From Sapria himalayana (lineage: Eukaryota > Streptophyta > Magnoliopsida > Malpighiales > Rafflesiaceae), in contig JAREIK010002047.1 of the NCBI GenBank assembly GCA_029783825.1, positions 169,390-233,389 of the forward strand: a DNA stretch of 64,000 nucleotides, read 5' to 3'. Positions 34,885-47,960 of the stretch are shown here, piece after piece; positions within the stretch are counted from its first letter, which is position 1, and each line of letters starts with the position of its first letter. The notes below the pieces were generated by a model. It had not been told where the DNA came from. It ran no database searches and saw nothing but the letters and a program-made list of their open reading frames with translations. The position numbers were made by a program, and so were the translations under genes.

Positions 34885-36942
34885 TCAATAATAGTTCAGA
34901 AAAAATTCTCATGCGAAATCATCATCATAATTAGTAGGAAATATCTGCTAGCCTCTCCTGCTAGGTTTCGCAGCTGGATCTCGAAATGCTATTTATTGCA
35001 TCAATGCCACTAACTATGACTCTATATAAGACATCTATTGTTGCATTACATTCTTAATTTCTTTCATCTCATCATCCATTTCTTTAATTTCTTACATTTC
35101 TTCCATCAAACAAGTAATCTGCTTCTCCTCCTCTTCTTTCATTTCTTGCATTTCTTTCTTCAATTTAATATTCTACTCATCCTTATGTTCTTTAATTTCA
35201 TATATTTTTTCTTCAAATGAGATATATGCTCATCCTTCTTTTTAATTTTAGTCTCCATAACTATAATACATTGATTTGTTTCCATTGCTTGTTGTTCGAC
35301 CACCTCATCCACCATTCCTGAGATAGATGAATTAGAAGTATGACTACTACAACAAAATGCCACTCCCTTCGAGTCGATGCCATACACCCGCTACTTCTTA
35401 CGATCTCTTATGGTCTCCAAATAAATAGGATCATAGTCAATTGGTTGACGATCCATGTAACCCTCAACTTGTTGATGAGCAGCTGTCACACATTCCTCCA
35501 TTAGTTCTTGAGATAAAGTAGAGACAAATGCTATTCTAGATATACATAAAATAAAATAAATATTTTGCATTCCAAATAATTTTCAAAATGTATTGTAGTA
35601 TTATAAAATTTTATTAATATAACAAATTCTTATAGCAATCATCTAAGACTTATTGTCAACAAACTGAACATCCACTTTCTTCACATGCATCTTCTTGAAA
35701 ATCTCATAAAAATTAGGATCTTGACCCAATTCTCTAGCTAGATATATAAATGTTTAAAATCAATTCTCCAACTAGTTTTTATTATTTCATAAAAAAACAA
35801 ATGATCAAAAAATTTAACAAAATTAATAAAACCATGTAGAGATTTGATTTCTTGGAATATTAGGACAACCACTAAATATATAAATGTTTAAAATTTTAAA
35901 ATTTAACCATAATCTTGAGCGTGCTCAATACTCGACTTTGACCCTCCTATGTATCGACAGATTCTTGTACCTAGTCCATCTACCTAATTTCGTCGATTTT
36001 TGCCATCAATATCTGATTTTTTTTTCACATCTGGCTCCTCCCAATACTTATGCCACTTGGACCAGTCATCCTCGGATATAAAAATAGGCATTTCTTTCAT
36101 ATTCTTCAATTTATGGATAAAATCAGAATACCATTGAGCAGTTTTGATCTCCAATAATTACTTTATATTTCCATCAAATTTGGGTGCCCATGTGCACTGA
36201 TTATATATATAAAAAAATCACAAAAAATTTATATTAATAATAAGAACATAATTATTTACTACTTGAATAATAGCCAACATAATAGTTAAGTAATTAGATA
36301 CTTATTTTTCAATACTTTTGTTTTGTTATATTTACTTGAAAGTCATTAAAATAACACTCTTTTGTCGATTCAGAAACTTTCTTCTAGGAGAATGCTTTAG
36401 ATTCAGCTATTTTCGTGAAAGACTTTGTAATTATAGTCGAACACTTGTGAGATGGAATAAAACTATACAAATAAAGAAATAACATTTAAAATATGCAAAT
36501 CATAACAATATAAAAAAATCACTAACAATAACATCAAATTTTTTTTTCCAAGTCATATTTATATATTTTTTTACCTCCCATCCATAATCTCAATTACTAA
36601 CTTTGTATTGACTGAAGAGGAAGGCACAACATTTGATGATGTCGTTGGTTTTGTAAATGGGGGAACTATCAGTGTAAAATATGGTGTAGAAGATAGATAT
36701 AGATCAAAAGTGTGTGAAGGAAGCATAATGGTTTGTGGGCTTATGTCTGATAATGGTGATAGTAGAGGTCTCAATGATGGTGATGGTGATAGAAATGAAG
36801 ATGGTGATTATGATGTTGAAGTTTGGATATGGTGGGTATGAGATGGTACTGATTTTGCAATATGATGTAACATACTAGATGAATTTGGTTCATTTCTCCA
36901 TCGACGTCCACCTCCACGACGGCCACGTCCTTTAGGAACCAT
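34885..36942 (-). pseudogene. Transposase_24 (TNP1/TNPA-like) gene, broken
   Basis: The ATG at 36942 begins MVPKGRGRRGGGRRWRNEP, an Arg/Gly-rich N-terminus. A Ser/Pro/His-rich segment follows (LLSPLSDISP, TFDLYLSSTPYF) to IEIMDGR. Later exons contain IPSHKCSTIITKSFTKIAES then WKKVSES-like sequence, a segment with SEDDWSKWHKYWEE, FYEIF...MHVKKVDVQFVDN, EECVTAAHQQVEGYMDRQPI, YGIDSKGVAFC, and a Lys/Glu coiled coil before TGA at 34885. These follow the plant Ptta/En/Spm Transposase_24 layout, whose product is believed to bind subterminal repeats. Stops and frameshifts interrupt several exons. This is the fullest copy in the window and guides the reading of 14080-15098 and 30150-30330. Confidence 0.85.
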
Positions 36943-37081
36943 CTACTGTACAAAATAAAACATAGAACAAATAATAGGGATATGATGAACAAGCATGTAT
37001 TTTCGAATAAAACTTAGCAATAGTTTCAACAAAATATAGAAAGTCTTTGAAAGTTTAATATTATAATAAAATTATAATAGT

Positions 37082-39107
37082 TTAATTATTAGCATCACTG
37101 TCATCCTTCAATGGATCTTCTCATATTTCATCTAATTCTGATAGAAGTTCGAACTCATCTTCAGATAAAAATTCATCATCTTTAATTTCTATTAGGACAC
37201 CATTAGAGTCACATACATTTTTTGGATCTTCATCTACATGCATAGGCACAATATTATTTATGTCATCTTTTTGGAATGCTAGTGAAATATCTAAGTTTGC
37301 ACTTCTTTGTTGAGATCTTGGTACTTCAAAATTTGATCGAGCTTTGATTTTGCAAATCTTCCATCAATCACTCTTATCATGAGATAAACTCGGATATGTA
37401 CAATAATATACTTGAGCTTCTTGAAGTACCATAATAAATAGCTCATATTGATTTTATCTCCATTTATGGTTAACATCCACTAGCTTATAATCTGAATGAA
37501 TCTTTGTGTCCACATTTCATGTGGGATCAAACCACACACACTTTAATAATACTATCCTATTATTTTTGAGTCTAGGATACTCCAACTGGAAAATATTTTT
37601 GAGTTGACCATAATAATCAATCTCATGTGCACTATAACATAAGTCTCTTATACATATACCACTATTCATTGTTGTTTTAGAAGAATCATGCCCAATTGAA
37701 TGAAATTTATATCCATTAACAAAATGCCTAGGATAGGTTGTCACATATCTACTTGGGCCTTTACTTAGATTCTAAATAAAAATATTTGAATATCCATTTA
37801 AAGGATCAATTGTCTGTGACATAAAGTAAAAAAAAAAGATATTAACAAATAAAAGATACTAATAAATTAAATAAATCAAAAATTTAAAATTTAATAATTC
37901 TCACATATTTTTTGAACCAATTAACAAATTCAGTTTCTAGTATATAATTAACATCATTATTGGAAATTACTGGTTGCATATATTTTAACTGCTCAACATA
38001 AATACTACACAAATATAAAAAGAGAGAGAATTATGTATATCAATTTTAAATAATTCCTATTAAAGATAAAATAAAATTATGATTAAACCTGCAACCATTT
38101 TATGTATACATACTCAATATATGATGCAACCTCCTCACAATTAAGTAAAACATAACTCTATGTTGCTTTGTACTCTGCTTCTGTCAAGAATCTTTTCATT
38201 ACTCTTCCAAATGCTCTTTCAGGGTTCTTGAAGATAGATAGTTTGTCCATAGAAACATTTTCTGTAGCATTTGATGCATATAGCCTCTGTAATCAAGAAA
38301 TTAATAGAAAATAATACATCTTCTTAAATGAAACTTTCAATTTTTGTCGCATTTCTACAACACGAGGTACCTTCTTAAATCAAAGATGATCAGAAATCTT
38401 ACAGCTAATTAAATGTCTATCACCACCCCAATATAACGTACATTCATTGAAACAATGATCAATTTGTTCGACTGGTAGAAACTTTCCTCATAGTAACTTC
38501 TTAGTATTGTAAATGTTGTTAGTGATCAAATTATTATCCGGAATAATCTTCTTCATCAGTTCTGTCTCCTGATCAAATAATTTTTCAGACAAATGATTTT
38601 CTGACTTAATGCTCATAAGTCGAGCCAAAAGTGACAATTATGAATGTGTTTACAACCAAGCCACAACTCTTTATTTGTAGTTTTAAGTATTTCATAAAAT
38701 TTCTGAGCTTCAGGATTAGGTGGGTCATCCACAAAATTCATTTTAAAGTCAGTACCAGCAGCTTCCGTGATCATTCTATGGTATGTGTTTGGTGATTCTT
38801 CACCACAAGCAAATGATTCAGTACCCTCATTTTGGTCAATGTTCAGAGCCATTGTACTTTCCCCATGATAAATCCATAATTTGGCACAAAACCATATTTA
38901 GCCAAATGGTATCTTATAGTGTTTGCATCATGAAAAGGGATATTCTGACACTTGTGATGATTACACGGACACTTAATTTTTTTCTCCATCCATCCATCTC
39001 GATTGACTGTATACAAAATTGATGAAAGTTTCAAACCCACTCAAAAAATCTTTATTCAAAATTCCTTTCATAAACCTTCAGTACATCCACTGACGATTTG
39101 AACTAAT
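37082..39107 (-). pseudogene. TNP2-like transposase with catalytic core deleted
   Basis: The N-terminus lies at about 39104 on the minus strand: SSNRQWMY, a stop, RFMKGILNKDFLSGFETFIN, then CPCNHHKCQN, DANTIRYHLAKYGFVPNY (Transpos_assoc). The ATG has become ATT. Next are NQNEGT-like spacer, NPEAQKFYEILKTTNKELW and degraded CMLYW-region sequence. At RLYASNATE (about 38270) it jumps directly to FKNPERAFGRVMKRFLTEAE and YVLLNCEEVASYIEY, which belongs after the core, so the whole Transposase_21 domain is deleted. The DUF4216 part follows (YPRHFVNGYKFHSIG, IDYYGQLKNIFQLEYP, VLLKCVWFDP), then an acidic tail ending at TAA 37082. Stops are scattered. CACTA-1 retains the core lost here. Confidence 0.9.
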
Positions 39108-39390
39108 TTTCCCCTTTTAAATTTTAAAAAAGTAATGCTTACTCATAATTTTGATTTAATCATTCTATTACTTCAAAATATACTAATAATTAAATAAATT
39201 ACTTACAGATGAATATTTAAAATTTAAATATCATGAATATCGAGACAATGTGTTTGTAGATTCTACATGAATAAATAAAGCAATTTCTAGCACAATAAAG
39301 ATTAATAGATATCATGATAATACTAGATAATGGGAGCAAAATACGAAAATGCACAAGAAAGGAAAGCAAAAAAGAAAGACATTTAAAGTT
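39108..39390. other. AT-rich leader of TNP2
   Basis: Collinear with 1594-1880. No gene seen. Confidence 0.5.
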
Positions 39391-39775
39391 TGAAGGGGGG
39401 AGGTAGAAAGAGTGAGAGAGAGATGGGGGAGAGAGAGAGGGGTAGAGAAATGGAGAGATGGGGGGAGGGAGAGAGAGAGAGAGAAAGAGAGAGTAAGAGA
39501 TTGAGAGAAAGAGGGAGAGAGGGAAAGAAATGGAGAAAGGGAGAGAGAGAGAGAGAGAGGTAGAGAGAGAGAGAGAGAAAAAAAGGAGAGATGGGGAGAC
39601 AAAAGGTGAAAGGGAGAGAGAGGGAGAGAGAGAGAGAGAGCGAGCAAGAAAGTCAAGCGAGAAAGAAAATAACAAGAGAGAGTGTGTGTGTGTGTGTGAC
39701 ATAGAAAGAAAAAGAGGAAGAGAGTGACACGGAAAGAATTAGAGGGAGAGAGAGGCACACACAGAGAATGAAGTG
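39391..39775. repeat. GA-rich polypurine tract with short TG run
   Basis: Counterpart of 1881-2238: GAGAGAG with GGGA, AAAG and GGGG interruptions, plus a (TG)n run at 39682-39698 that CACTA-1 lacks. The Ser/Leu-rich frames on the minus strand are low-complexity artefacts. Confidence 0.9.
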
Positions 39776-42371
39776 TTTGAATGAGGAATTACATAAAAAA
39801 AATTTCTTCTGATAAACCTATCAAATATTACATCTTTTGTCATACATAAGTTTATATATGAGCCTGAGGCCAAAGGACTGAGATTATGAAAGGGTATGAC
39901 CCTTATTTGTATTATACCATATATGAGCATGACCAATGGACACTCTCATGCTATGTGCTTACATATTGTTGATATTATATCTTTTATCAATTAATTTCAA
40001 GTTAGTGCAACAAATTAGTATTATCTCATATATAATTATATGTTAGTATACATATAGTAAATGTAGTTATAAATAATTACATATAGTTAAACATATAGTT
40101 ATATATAGATATATGCATACAAGTAGTTATAAGTAGATATACATAAATGTATACAAAGTTATAAACAATTATATAGATTTACATATATCTCTACATATAT
40201 GTATACATTATAAAAAATAGAGATATATTTATTATATACAGATTTTTATAGTTATACAAATATTTATATATAGTTATACACATATAGTTAAGTATAATGT
40301 TGTATATTTTTATACATATAAATATAAATATAGTTACATTTGATTATACATATAGTTACACGTATAATTAAACTTATATTTATACATGTATGTATATATA
40401 TTTTTTCATATAATTTCATATATTTATACATATAGTTATGTATAGGTATGGATATACTAAAATACATTTTTTATATTAATATATACAAATGTATATTAAA
40501 AATATGTTGTTAATAATTTTTTAAAATATAGTTATTTATAAAGTTTTTATAGTTATACATATAGTAAGATATAATTAATTTTAGTTATATGTTATTATAC
40601 ATATAATATATATAGTTATAAAAAATTATATATCATTAAACATTAAGTTATATATATATATATATATATATTCATACGAGTAGTTATATTTAGTTACATA
40701 AAATATACAAAGTTAGAAATAATTTGTAGATTTACATATATGTATACATATATGTATGAATAGTTAAAAATTTAGATATATTTAATTATATAATGTTTTA
40801 TTTAGTTTTACAAATATTTATATATAGTTATACACATATAATTAAACAAAATGTTGTATGTTGTTATACATGTAATTATAAATATAGTTACATGTGGTTA
40901 TACATATAGTTACGCATATAATTATACTTCAATTTATACATGTAGGTATAAATATTTATTCATATAATTTTATATATTTATACATATAGTTATATATATG
41001 TATAGATATAGTAAAATATATTTTTTATAAACTAATATATACAAATGTACATTAAATATAAGTTGTAAATTATATATTTAAATATATTTATGTATAATGA
41101 TTTTATAGTTATACATATAATAAGACACAATTATCTATAGTAATATGTTATTATAGATATAGTATATATAGCCATAAATATTTTTATAATGTTAAACATA
41201 TAGTTATATATAAATATATTCATACAAATAGTTATATATAAATACATAAAGTTATAAATAAATATATAGATTTATATATATGTATACATTGTTACAAATA
41301 TATTTATATTTAATTATATATTATTTTTTATAGTTATTCAAATATTTATATATAGTTATACAAATATTTATATATAATTATACACATATAGTTAAACATA
41401 ATGTTATATGCTATTATACATGTAATTATAAATATTGTTACATGTGGTTATATATATAGTTACACATATAGTTATACTTATATTTATACATATAGGTATA
41501 TATTTTTTTATATAATTTTATATATGTATACATATTTACAAATATAGTTATATTTAATCTTATAAAGTATTATATAGTTATACAAATATTTATATATATC
41601 TATACACATAATGGTAAACATAATGTCGTATGTTGTTATAAATGTAATTATTGATATAGTTACATGTGGTTATATATATAGTTACGAATATTGTTATACT
41701 TAGATTTATACATGTAGATATATATATTTTTTCATATAATTTAATATATTTATACATATAGTTATGTAAAGGTATCGATATAGTAAAATACATTTTATAT
41801 ACAAATATATACAAATATATATTATATATAAGTTGTAAATTATATATTTAAATATACTTATGTATAAAGCTTTTATAGTTATACAATTAAAAAGATACAA
41901 TTATTTTTAGTTATATGTTATTATAGATATAGTATATATAGCTATATTCATATAAATAGTTATACATAAATATATAAAGTAATGAATAAATATATAGATT
42001 TACATATATGTATACATAGTTACAAATATAGTTGTATTTAATTATATAGAGTGTTATATAGTTATACACATATAGTTAAACATATTGTTGTATGTTATTA
42101 TACATATAATTATAAATATAGTTACATGTTGTTAAACATATAGTAACACATAGTTATACTTATATTTATACATGTAGTTATATATATATTTTTATATAAT
42201 TTTATATATGTATACATATAGTTATCTATAGGTATATTAATGGTAAAATACATTTTTATATACTAATATATAAAAATGTATAATAAATATATGTTGTTAA
42301 TTATATTTTAAATTATAGTTATTTATAATATTTTCTAGTTATACAAATAGTCAAAGACAATTATTTATAGT
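39776..42371. repeat. Tandemly expanded AT-rich repeat, ~0.55 kb units
   Basis: Variants of tatagttatacatatagtta fill this region. Longer landmarks recur: the gttaaacataatgttgtatg type at about 40285, 40845, 41392, 41616 and 42080, and the tatagatatagtaaaatata type at about 40445, 41000, 41770 and 42235. Spacing suggests units of about 545 bases with one partial unit. CACTA-1 has one copy (2239-2724). No gene present. Confidence 0.75.
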
Positions 42372-43297
42372 TATATGTTCTTATACCTTTGCGATCCAAT
42401 GGCAAAAAGACAAAAAAGAAAACAAACAAGTTCGGCTTACAACAGATCAGAACAAAGTAAATACGGTCTTGTATTTCAGGTGTGTAATTTATGAATATAA
42501 ATACAATTTGAATCCCCCTAGAAACACATGATGACATCCACATAACAGAACAAAACTCAAACAAAATAGGCAAAGATTAGATCCACATCTAGATATGTCA
42601 ACAAAGTTTGTCTCATCCTGCTAAAATTGTTTATGACTTGCTGGCAATATAATTGGAAAGACAATCAAGACCCTCGTAGAGCTTTTCGCCAAAGGTAGCA
42701 CAAGTGCTCTTAATGTGCCAATGGTGTTGGCGAAGAAAGTGAAGTCCATAATTTTAACTACATTAATCAAATTGGAAAGATCTTGCTTATTGGAAAACAC
42801 CAGCAAAACTTTATCTCGAAGCTTTTGCTCATTTAGCATCCTATCCAACTCATCTCTGGATTCAACAACTTGATCTCTATCATTGCTGTCCACCACAAAT
42901 ATAAGACCTTGTGTATTTTGGATGTAATGCCTCCAGAAAGGAAGAATCTTGTCTTGACCCCCAACATCCCAAAGAGTGAAATTGATGTTTTTGTATTCAA
43001 TAGTCTCTATATTGAACAAAATAGTAGGAATTATGGTGACAATTTCATCAAGCTTCAACTTATACAGAATGGTTGTCTTACCGCCAGCATCAAGACCTTG
43101 CATCAAAATCCTCATCTCCTTATTGGCAAACATCCTGCTAAACAACTTTGTGAACGTAAACCCCATTTCTTCCACAAAATCTAAATCCCTTTGTCATATG
43201 GTAGTAAAGACATCTAATGAGTAAAAGAAACATAATTAATAGACCTCAAGCGATGGTCACCAGAGAGGGTGTTCACCCACTATATGTTCATATACCT
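42372..43297 (-). mobile_element. ARF retrocopy with 17-bp direct repeats
   Basis: The ARF cDNA-like block, including 5' and 3' UTRs, is flanked by tatatgttcttatacct (42372-42388) and tatatgttcatatacct (43281-43297), which differ at one base. The block has no introns. This is the signature of a retroposed mRNA, although no poly(A) remains at the 3' side. The insertion sits at the same point in CACTA-1. Confidence 0.75.
42631..43166 (-). pseudogene. ADP-ribosylation factor (ARF1-type GTPase), near-complete retrocopy
   Basis: From ATG at 43166 the frame reads [20 protein letters not shown], then [18 protein letters not shown], the switch I region [64 protein letters not shown]. Gly2 for myristoylation, the P-loop Lys-Thr, the switch I Thr, DVGGQ and NKQD are present. 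ARFs normally have AAGKT; here it is AGGKT. A deletion of about 10 bases near 42748 removes the TDKL region and shifts the frame; the C-terminus continues in another frame as [20 protein letters not shown] and [15 protein letters not shown], ending TAA at 42631. Two codons (Glu-Glu) precede it after an in-frame upstream ATG. Apart from this deletion it is the best preserved of the three ARF copies. Confidence 0.95.
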
Positions 43298-43845
43298 ATA
43301 GTATATAATTAAAAATAGAGTTATATATAGTTTAAATATAATTATATATAGATATATTCATACAAGTAGTTATAAGTAGTTATATATAAATATATACAAA
43401 GTTATAAATAAATATAAAGATTTAATTATATGAATACATATATGTATACATAGATACAAATATAGGTATATTTAATTATATAGAGTATTACATAGTTATA
43501 CAAATATTTATATATAGTTATACACATATAGTTATAAATATGTATGTAGTTAAAGATATAGTTATATATAACATTTTTATAGTTATACATTTAGTAAAAT
43601 ACAATTAAATATGGTTATATATTATTATACATATGATATATTTTGTAACAAATATAGTTATATAGAATTACTCATATAGTTATCAAATATTATATTTTTA
43701 AATAAATAGTTATATATAGTTATTAATATAGTTATAAAAATAGTTTACATAGTTATAAAATAGTTAAATATAAATTATGAAAGTCGTATATAATTATACA
43801 AATATTTATGAAATAGTTATCATATACTATGATACCAACACACTC
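43298..43845. repeat. AT-rich tatagtta repeat DNA
   Basis: Counterpart of 3657-3921 and 4430-5026. No gene seen. Confidence 0.6.
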
Positions 43846-44340
43846 TTAAATGCACACTTGAATTACACCACTATAGAGAAAGAACTTGTATCAACAATCT
43901 GTTCTTTTGGCAAATTAATATCATATTTATTAGGAACCAAAGTCATAGTATATACTAAATATTCTATAATCAAATATCTCATAGAAAAGAAAGATGCCAG
44001 CCCTAGATTGATTTGATGGATTTTACTATTACAAAAGTTTGAACTAGAGATATTAGATAGAAAATGTACATATAATCAACATTGAAAATAGCTTATCAAG
44101 ACTAGAAAAATACGATAGAAAAGTTGTTGAAGATGATATTAGATAGTTTTTTTTATTTGAACAAATTATAATATTGAATAAAAATATAACTCCATGTTAT
44201 GTAGTATTGAATGAACCTTATCATTGCAAGTAGTACTCTGATCAAATTTTGAGGCAAAGTGTTATAGATGGAAGATTAGTAGTATCTTGCAATAATGTCA
44301 CTTTTTGCTCCTACTCTCACGAATTTGTGGAACATGTTAA
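43846..44340 (+). pseudogene. Ty3/gypsy pol fragment: RNase H end plus integrase N-terminus
   Basis: The plus strand reads LNYTTIEKELVSTICSFGKL, ISYLLGTKVIVYTKYSIIKY, LIEKKDASPRLI, a stop, then WILLLQKFELEILDRK. This is the C-terminal part of the RT-RNase H region of Ty3/gypsy retrotransposons. After a frameshift SLSRLE follows. Further on is LNEPYHCK, YSDQILRQSVIDGRLVVS and SHEFVEHV, which aligns with the integrase zinc-binding region (YL...R..V...E...L...H). Sequence between these two blocks is shortened. No LTR is seen, and the strand is opposite to the host transposase. Confidence 0.85.
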
Positions 44341-45735
44341 TATTTATGTGCTCATATATTTTTCTTCTCAAAATTAATGTTGATATTTACATTTATATGC
44401 ATAAATATATATGTGCATATACACTACCCTATACACTCACACACACACACACATTAAATCATCCATATACATTACTATACATTATATTTCCGCATACACA
44501 TTTTTGTACTTTGTTATATATTCACACATGTATCTACATTTTCAAAGTAGTGTGTATATACTTGTATGCATGCATATACTACTATACACCTAAACAAACA
44601 CACACATATACCTATATACATAATGTATTTTTAAAGTTACACAGAAACTATTATATATTTATATGTGTGTGTGTGTGAATGTATTTAAAATTTTTTGATT
44701 TTGAAAATTTAATTAAAATAAAATATTATATGTTGAACACAATTTATAAATTATTGCAAATTCTTTATATTTAAAACAAATATTTGTGTGTGTGTGTGTG
44801 TGTGTGTGTGAAGCATATTAATGCATAAAATGAAATTATGAATTATATATATGAGCTTCTATTTTATTCAAATAGTTGTTTTTTTAATATTTATATTAAA
44901 ATTACTATCATTATACTCATATAAATAAATGAAGTTGGCATATTTGTAAATTATTTTATTTTTACAATTATGTTAAAAATGAAAATAGAGTTCATAAATA
45001 AATAATTTTGTTTTTTTCTTTCTATATAATTTTTTTATTAAAATAGTAATGTCAATGATAAATTTCTAACTATTATTTATTGTGTTTAATAAATTTTTAG
45101 AAACTTTAAATTTCAAACAAATATATTGTAGTGCATATAAATACATGCCTTTAATGTTTCCTAAAAAATCAATTATTTCTTTAATTATGTTCAAACAAAA
45201 TAGATTACCAAATAAATACATAAGTATATTTTCTACAAGTAATTATTATTTTTATTTTATTCAAAATATATAAATGACCATATAAATATAAGAAATTATT
45301 TTTTTAAATAATTATTTTTAAAATTTATTTTAAATATTATTTTAAATTTAATACATTACAATGTTTTTTTGTAATTAATAAATACATTTCAGACATTGTT
45401 AATTTTATAATAAATATTACATATTGCATATTATGAGGTAAATATTTATTACACAAACATATTGTTATCTGTTTTGAAATTTACAACTTGAATTTTAAGA
45501 AATGAACATTTTATTAGAAATCAATTTTAATTAAATGATATTATTTGAAACAAAAATACAAACCCTAATCATATTAAAGCATAATGTTTATACAAACATA
45601 TAAAAATATAATAAAATTACATTTAATGTTGAAAAAATTATATTTAAGTTCCTAAAATATATGGGAAAATGATAAAGATTTATATAATATCCAAAAAAAT
45701 ATGTATGAATGAGATGAATGATATGAATGTATATT
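44341..45735. other. AT-rich region with CA/TG microsatellites
   Basis: Collinear with 5521-6977. It holds (CA)n at 44430-44452 and (TG)n at 44664-44677 and 44785-44810. No protein-like frame seen. Confidence 0.6.
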
Positions 45736-45939
45736 AAGTTTCTGAAGCATGTAGTTATACTTGTTGTATATGTAGTTATAAATAGTTTTTCATGTAATTA
45801 TATATATTTAGACATATGGCTATGTATCAGTTTTGATGTAGATAAATACATTTATAATTAGTAATATGTTGATATACATATTGTTAAATACATTTATATA
45901 TAGTTATATACATATATACATATATACATATATACATAT

Positions 45940-45989
<50 letters not shown>

Positions 45990-47400
45990 GTATTAAATAT
46001 ATGTTGTTATATTTATATATAGATATGTTTATGTATGCTATTTTTATAGTTATAGATATAGTAAAATACACTTATATAAGAATTTCGAATTATATCACAC
46101 ATGCATATTGATATATAGTTTTGTTTAAATACACTTATATAAAATACACTTATGTTTATGTATGTTGTTTATGTATACTGTTTATATATAGGTATGTATA
46201 TTATTGTTAGAGTTTTCTCTCGTGTCTCGACAACAAATGATTATATATATTACTAGAAAATTAAAATTGTTAATTATAAAAACATTAAATAAACAATATA
46301 TATATATAAAATACAAAAAGGCTAATTTTTTTTATTTATTATCAAATTTTTTTCTACAAAATTCATGTGCATGTAGCACGATACACATGAAAAAGAAACA
46401 CCTTATAATTTTTTATTATAAAATTATTTAAACAATAAATATATAAACAATTTAAAAAATATATGTTTAGCCTTATAAAAAAAATATCAAATATCTACAA
46501 AATGTACAAACTTTATATAATAAGACATATATGAAATGATGATTTGTCTTCTAGCCACTCTCCTAAGAGTTATAAAATACTTTTAATGTTAGAAAATATA
46601 TAAATATATATATTTTATGGTTTTTAATTTTTTAAAATTCATATTAATTTTTATGAAGATAATATGAAATTATTTTAAAGGCAAAAATTTGATATTATTT
46701 GATATCATTAATAATTTTTAAAAATAAAAAAATTACTTAAAGTGAGAAGATAGTTAAAAAAAGATATATTTATAATTTTAATAAATACTTAATATTAAAA
46801 GCTAATAGTAATAATATTACTAAATTGTTTAATTATTATAAAATTTAGCAAGGGCAAACATCTATATATTTATTCAAATTTTGTATTAATTATTTTTTAA
46901 AAGTTTCCTGTAATCATAAAAAAAAATTTCTTATAATAATATTAATATTTACTAGTTTATTCGTCAATTCAGACATTATTGAAAATATTTTCTATTTAAT
47001 CATACAATGACTTATTTTATATTTATATTAGTAGAAATTTTAATGTATGTTAATTTAATTTTTAAAATATCATAAAAAATTATTATACTTACAAAATTAA
47101 TTATTTAATGTTATTTTAATACACAATTTTAAGTTTCTTAATTAAAAATTTTAGAAAATTTTTTTGTATATATTTTTTTAAAAATTATACATCATAAAAA
47201 TAGTTATTTTAGTCATTGTTAATATACTTTTTTTTGTATTTCTTTTTAATTATTTATTTATAATATTTTTTTTATAATTTTACGAGGAGGTTGTATCTTT
47301 CAAAGATCACTCATCAATAGACCATAATCATACATAAAATAATCAAAATAAAATAAAATATAAAAAACTAATAATAAATTAAAACAAATTAAATAATTAA
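45736..47400. other. CACTA-4 5' interior, AT-rich
   Basis: This segment has no counterpart in CACTA-1. It includes a (TACA/TA)n microsatellite at 45905-45990. From about 46600 it aligns with 51935-52930 of the other 5' end. The phrase gatcactcatcaatagacca at 47303 is conserved in all three 5' ends. No gene seen. Confidence 0.6.
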
Positions 47401-47404
47401 AGAT

Positions 47405-47960
47405 TATCTAGGGAAATTCTGTCGCTAAATCCGTCACTATATTTCCGATATATTTTGCTAGGAAAATTCCATCACTAAAGCCATCGTTGTATTCCAGATG
47501 AAATTAGCTAGGAAAATTTCATCTTTAAATCTACCACTATATTCCAGATGTAATTAGCTAAAAAAATTATGACTCTAAATCCATTGCTATATTTTGGATG
47601 TAATTAACTTGAGAAATTCCATCGGTAAAATCCAATTCTATAATTTGGATGTAATTAGCTAGAGAAATTCCATCGCTAAATCCGTCGCTATATTCTAGAT
47701 TTTATTAGCTAGGAAAATTCTGTCGCAAAATTCGTCGTTATATTCCAGATTTTATTAGCTAGGGAAATGCATCGCTAAATCTATTATAAAATCCGCCACT
47801 ATATTTTAGATTTTATTAGCTAGAAAAATTCCTTCACTAAAAACATCGCTATATCCCGGGTTTTATTAGCTAGAGGAATTATATCACTAACTCGTCGCTA
47901 TATTTCAGGTTTTATTAACTATGGAATTACCATTACTAAATCTGTATCTAATATTCCTGC
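47405..47960 (-). repeat. Subterminal tandem repeats at the CACTA-4 5' end
   Basis: About ten imperfect copies of a 50-58 base unit of the form ttagctaggaaaattc...catcgctaaatc...gctatattccagat. Repeated subterminal motifs of this kind bind the element's TNPA-type protein and control transposition in En/Spm; that role is inferred here. The other 5' ends in the window have fewer and more irregular copies. Confidence 0.85.
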
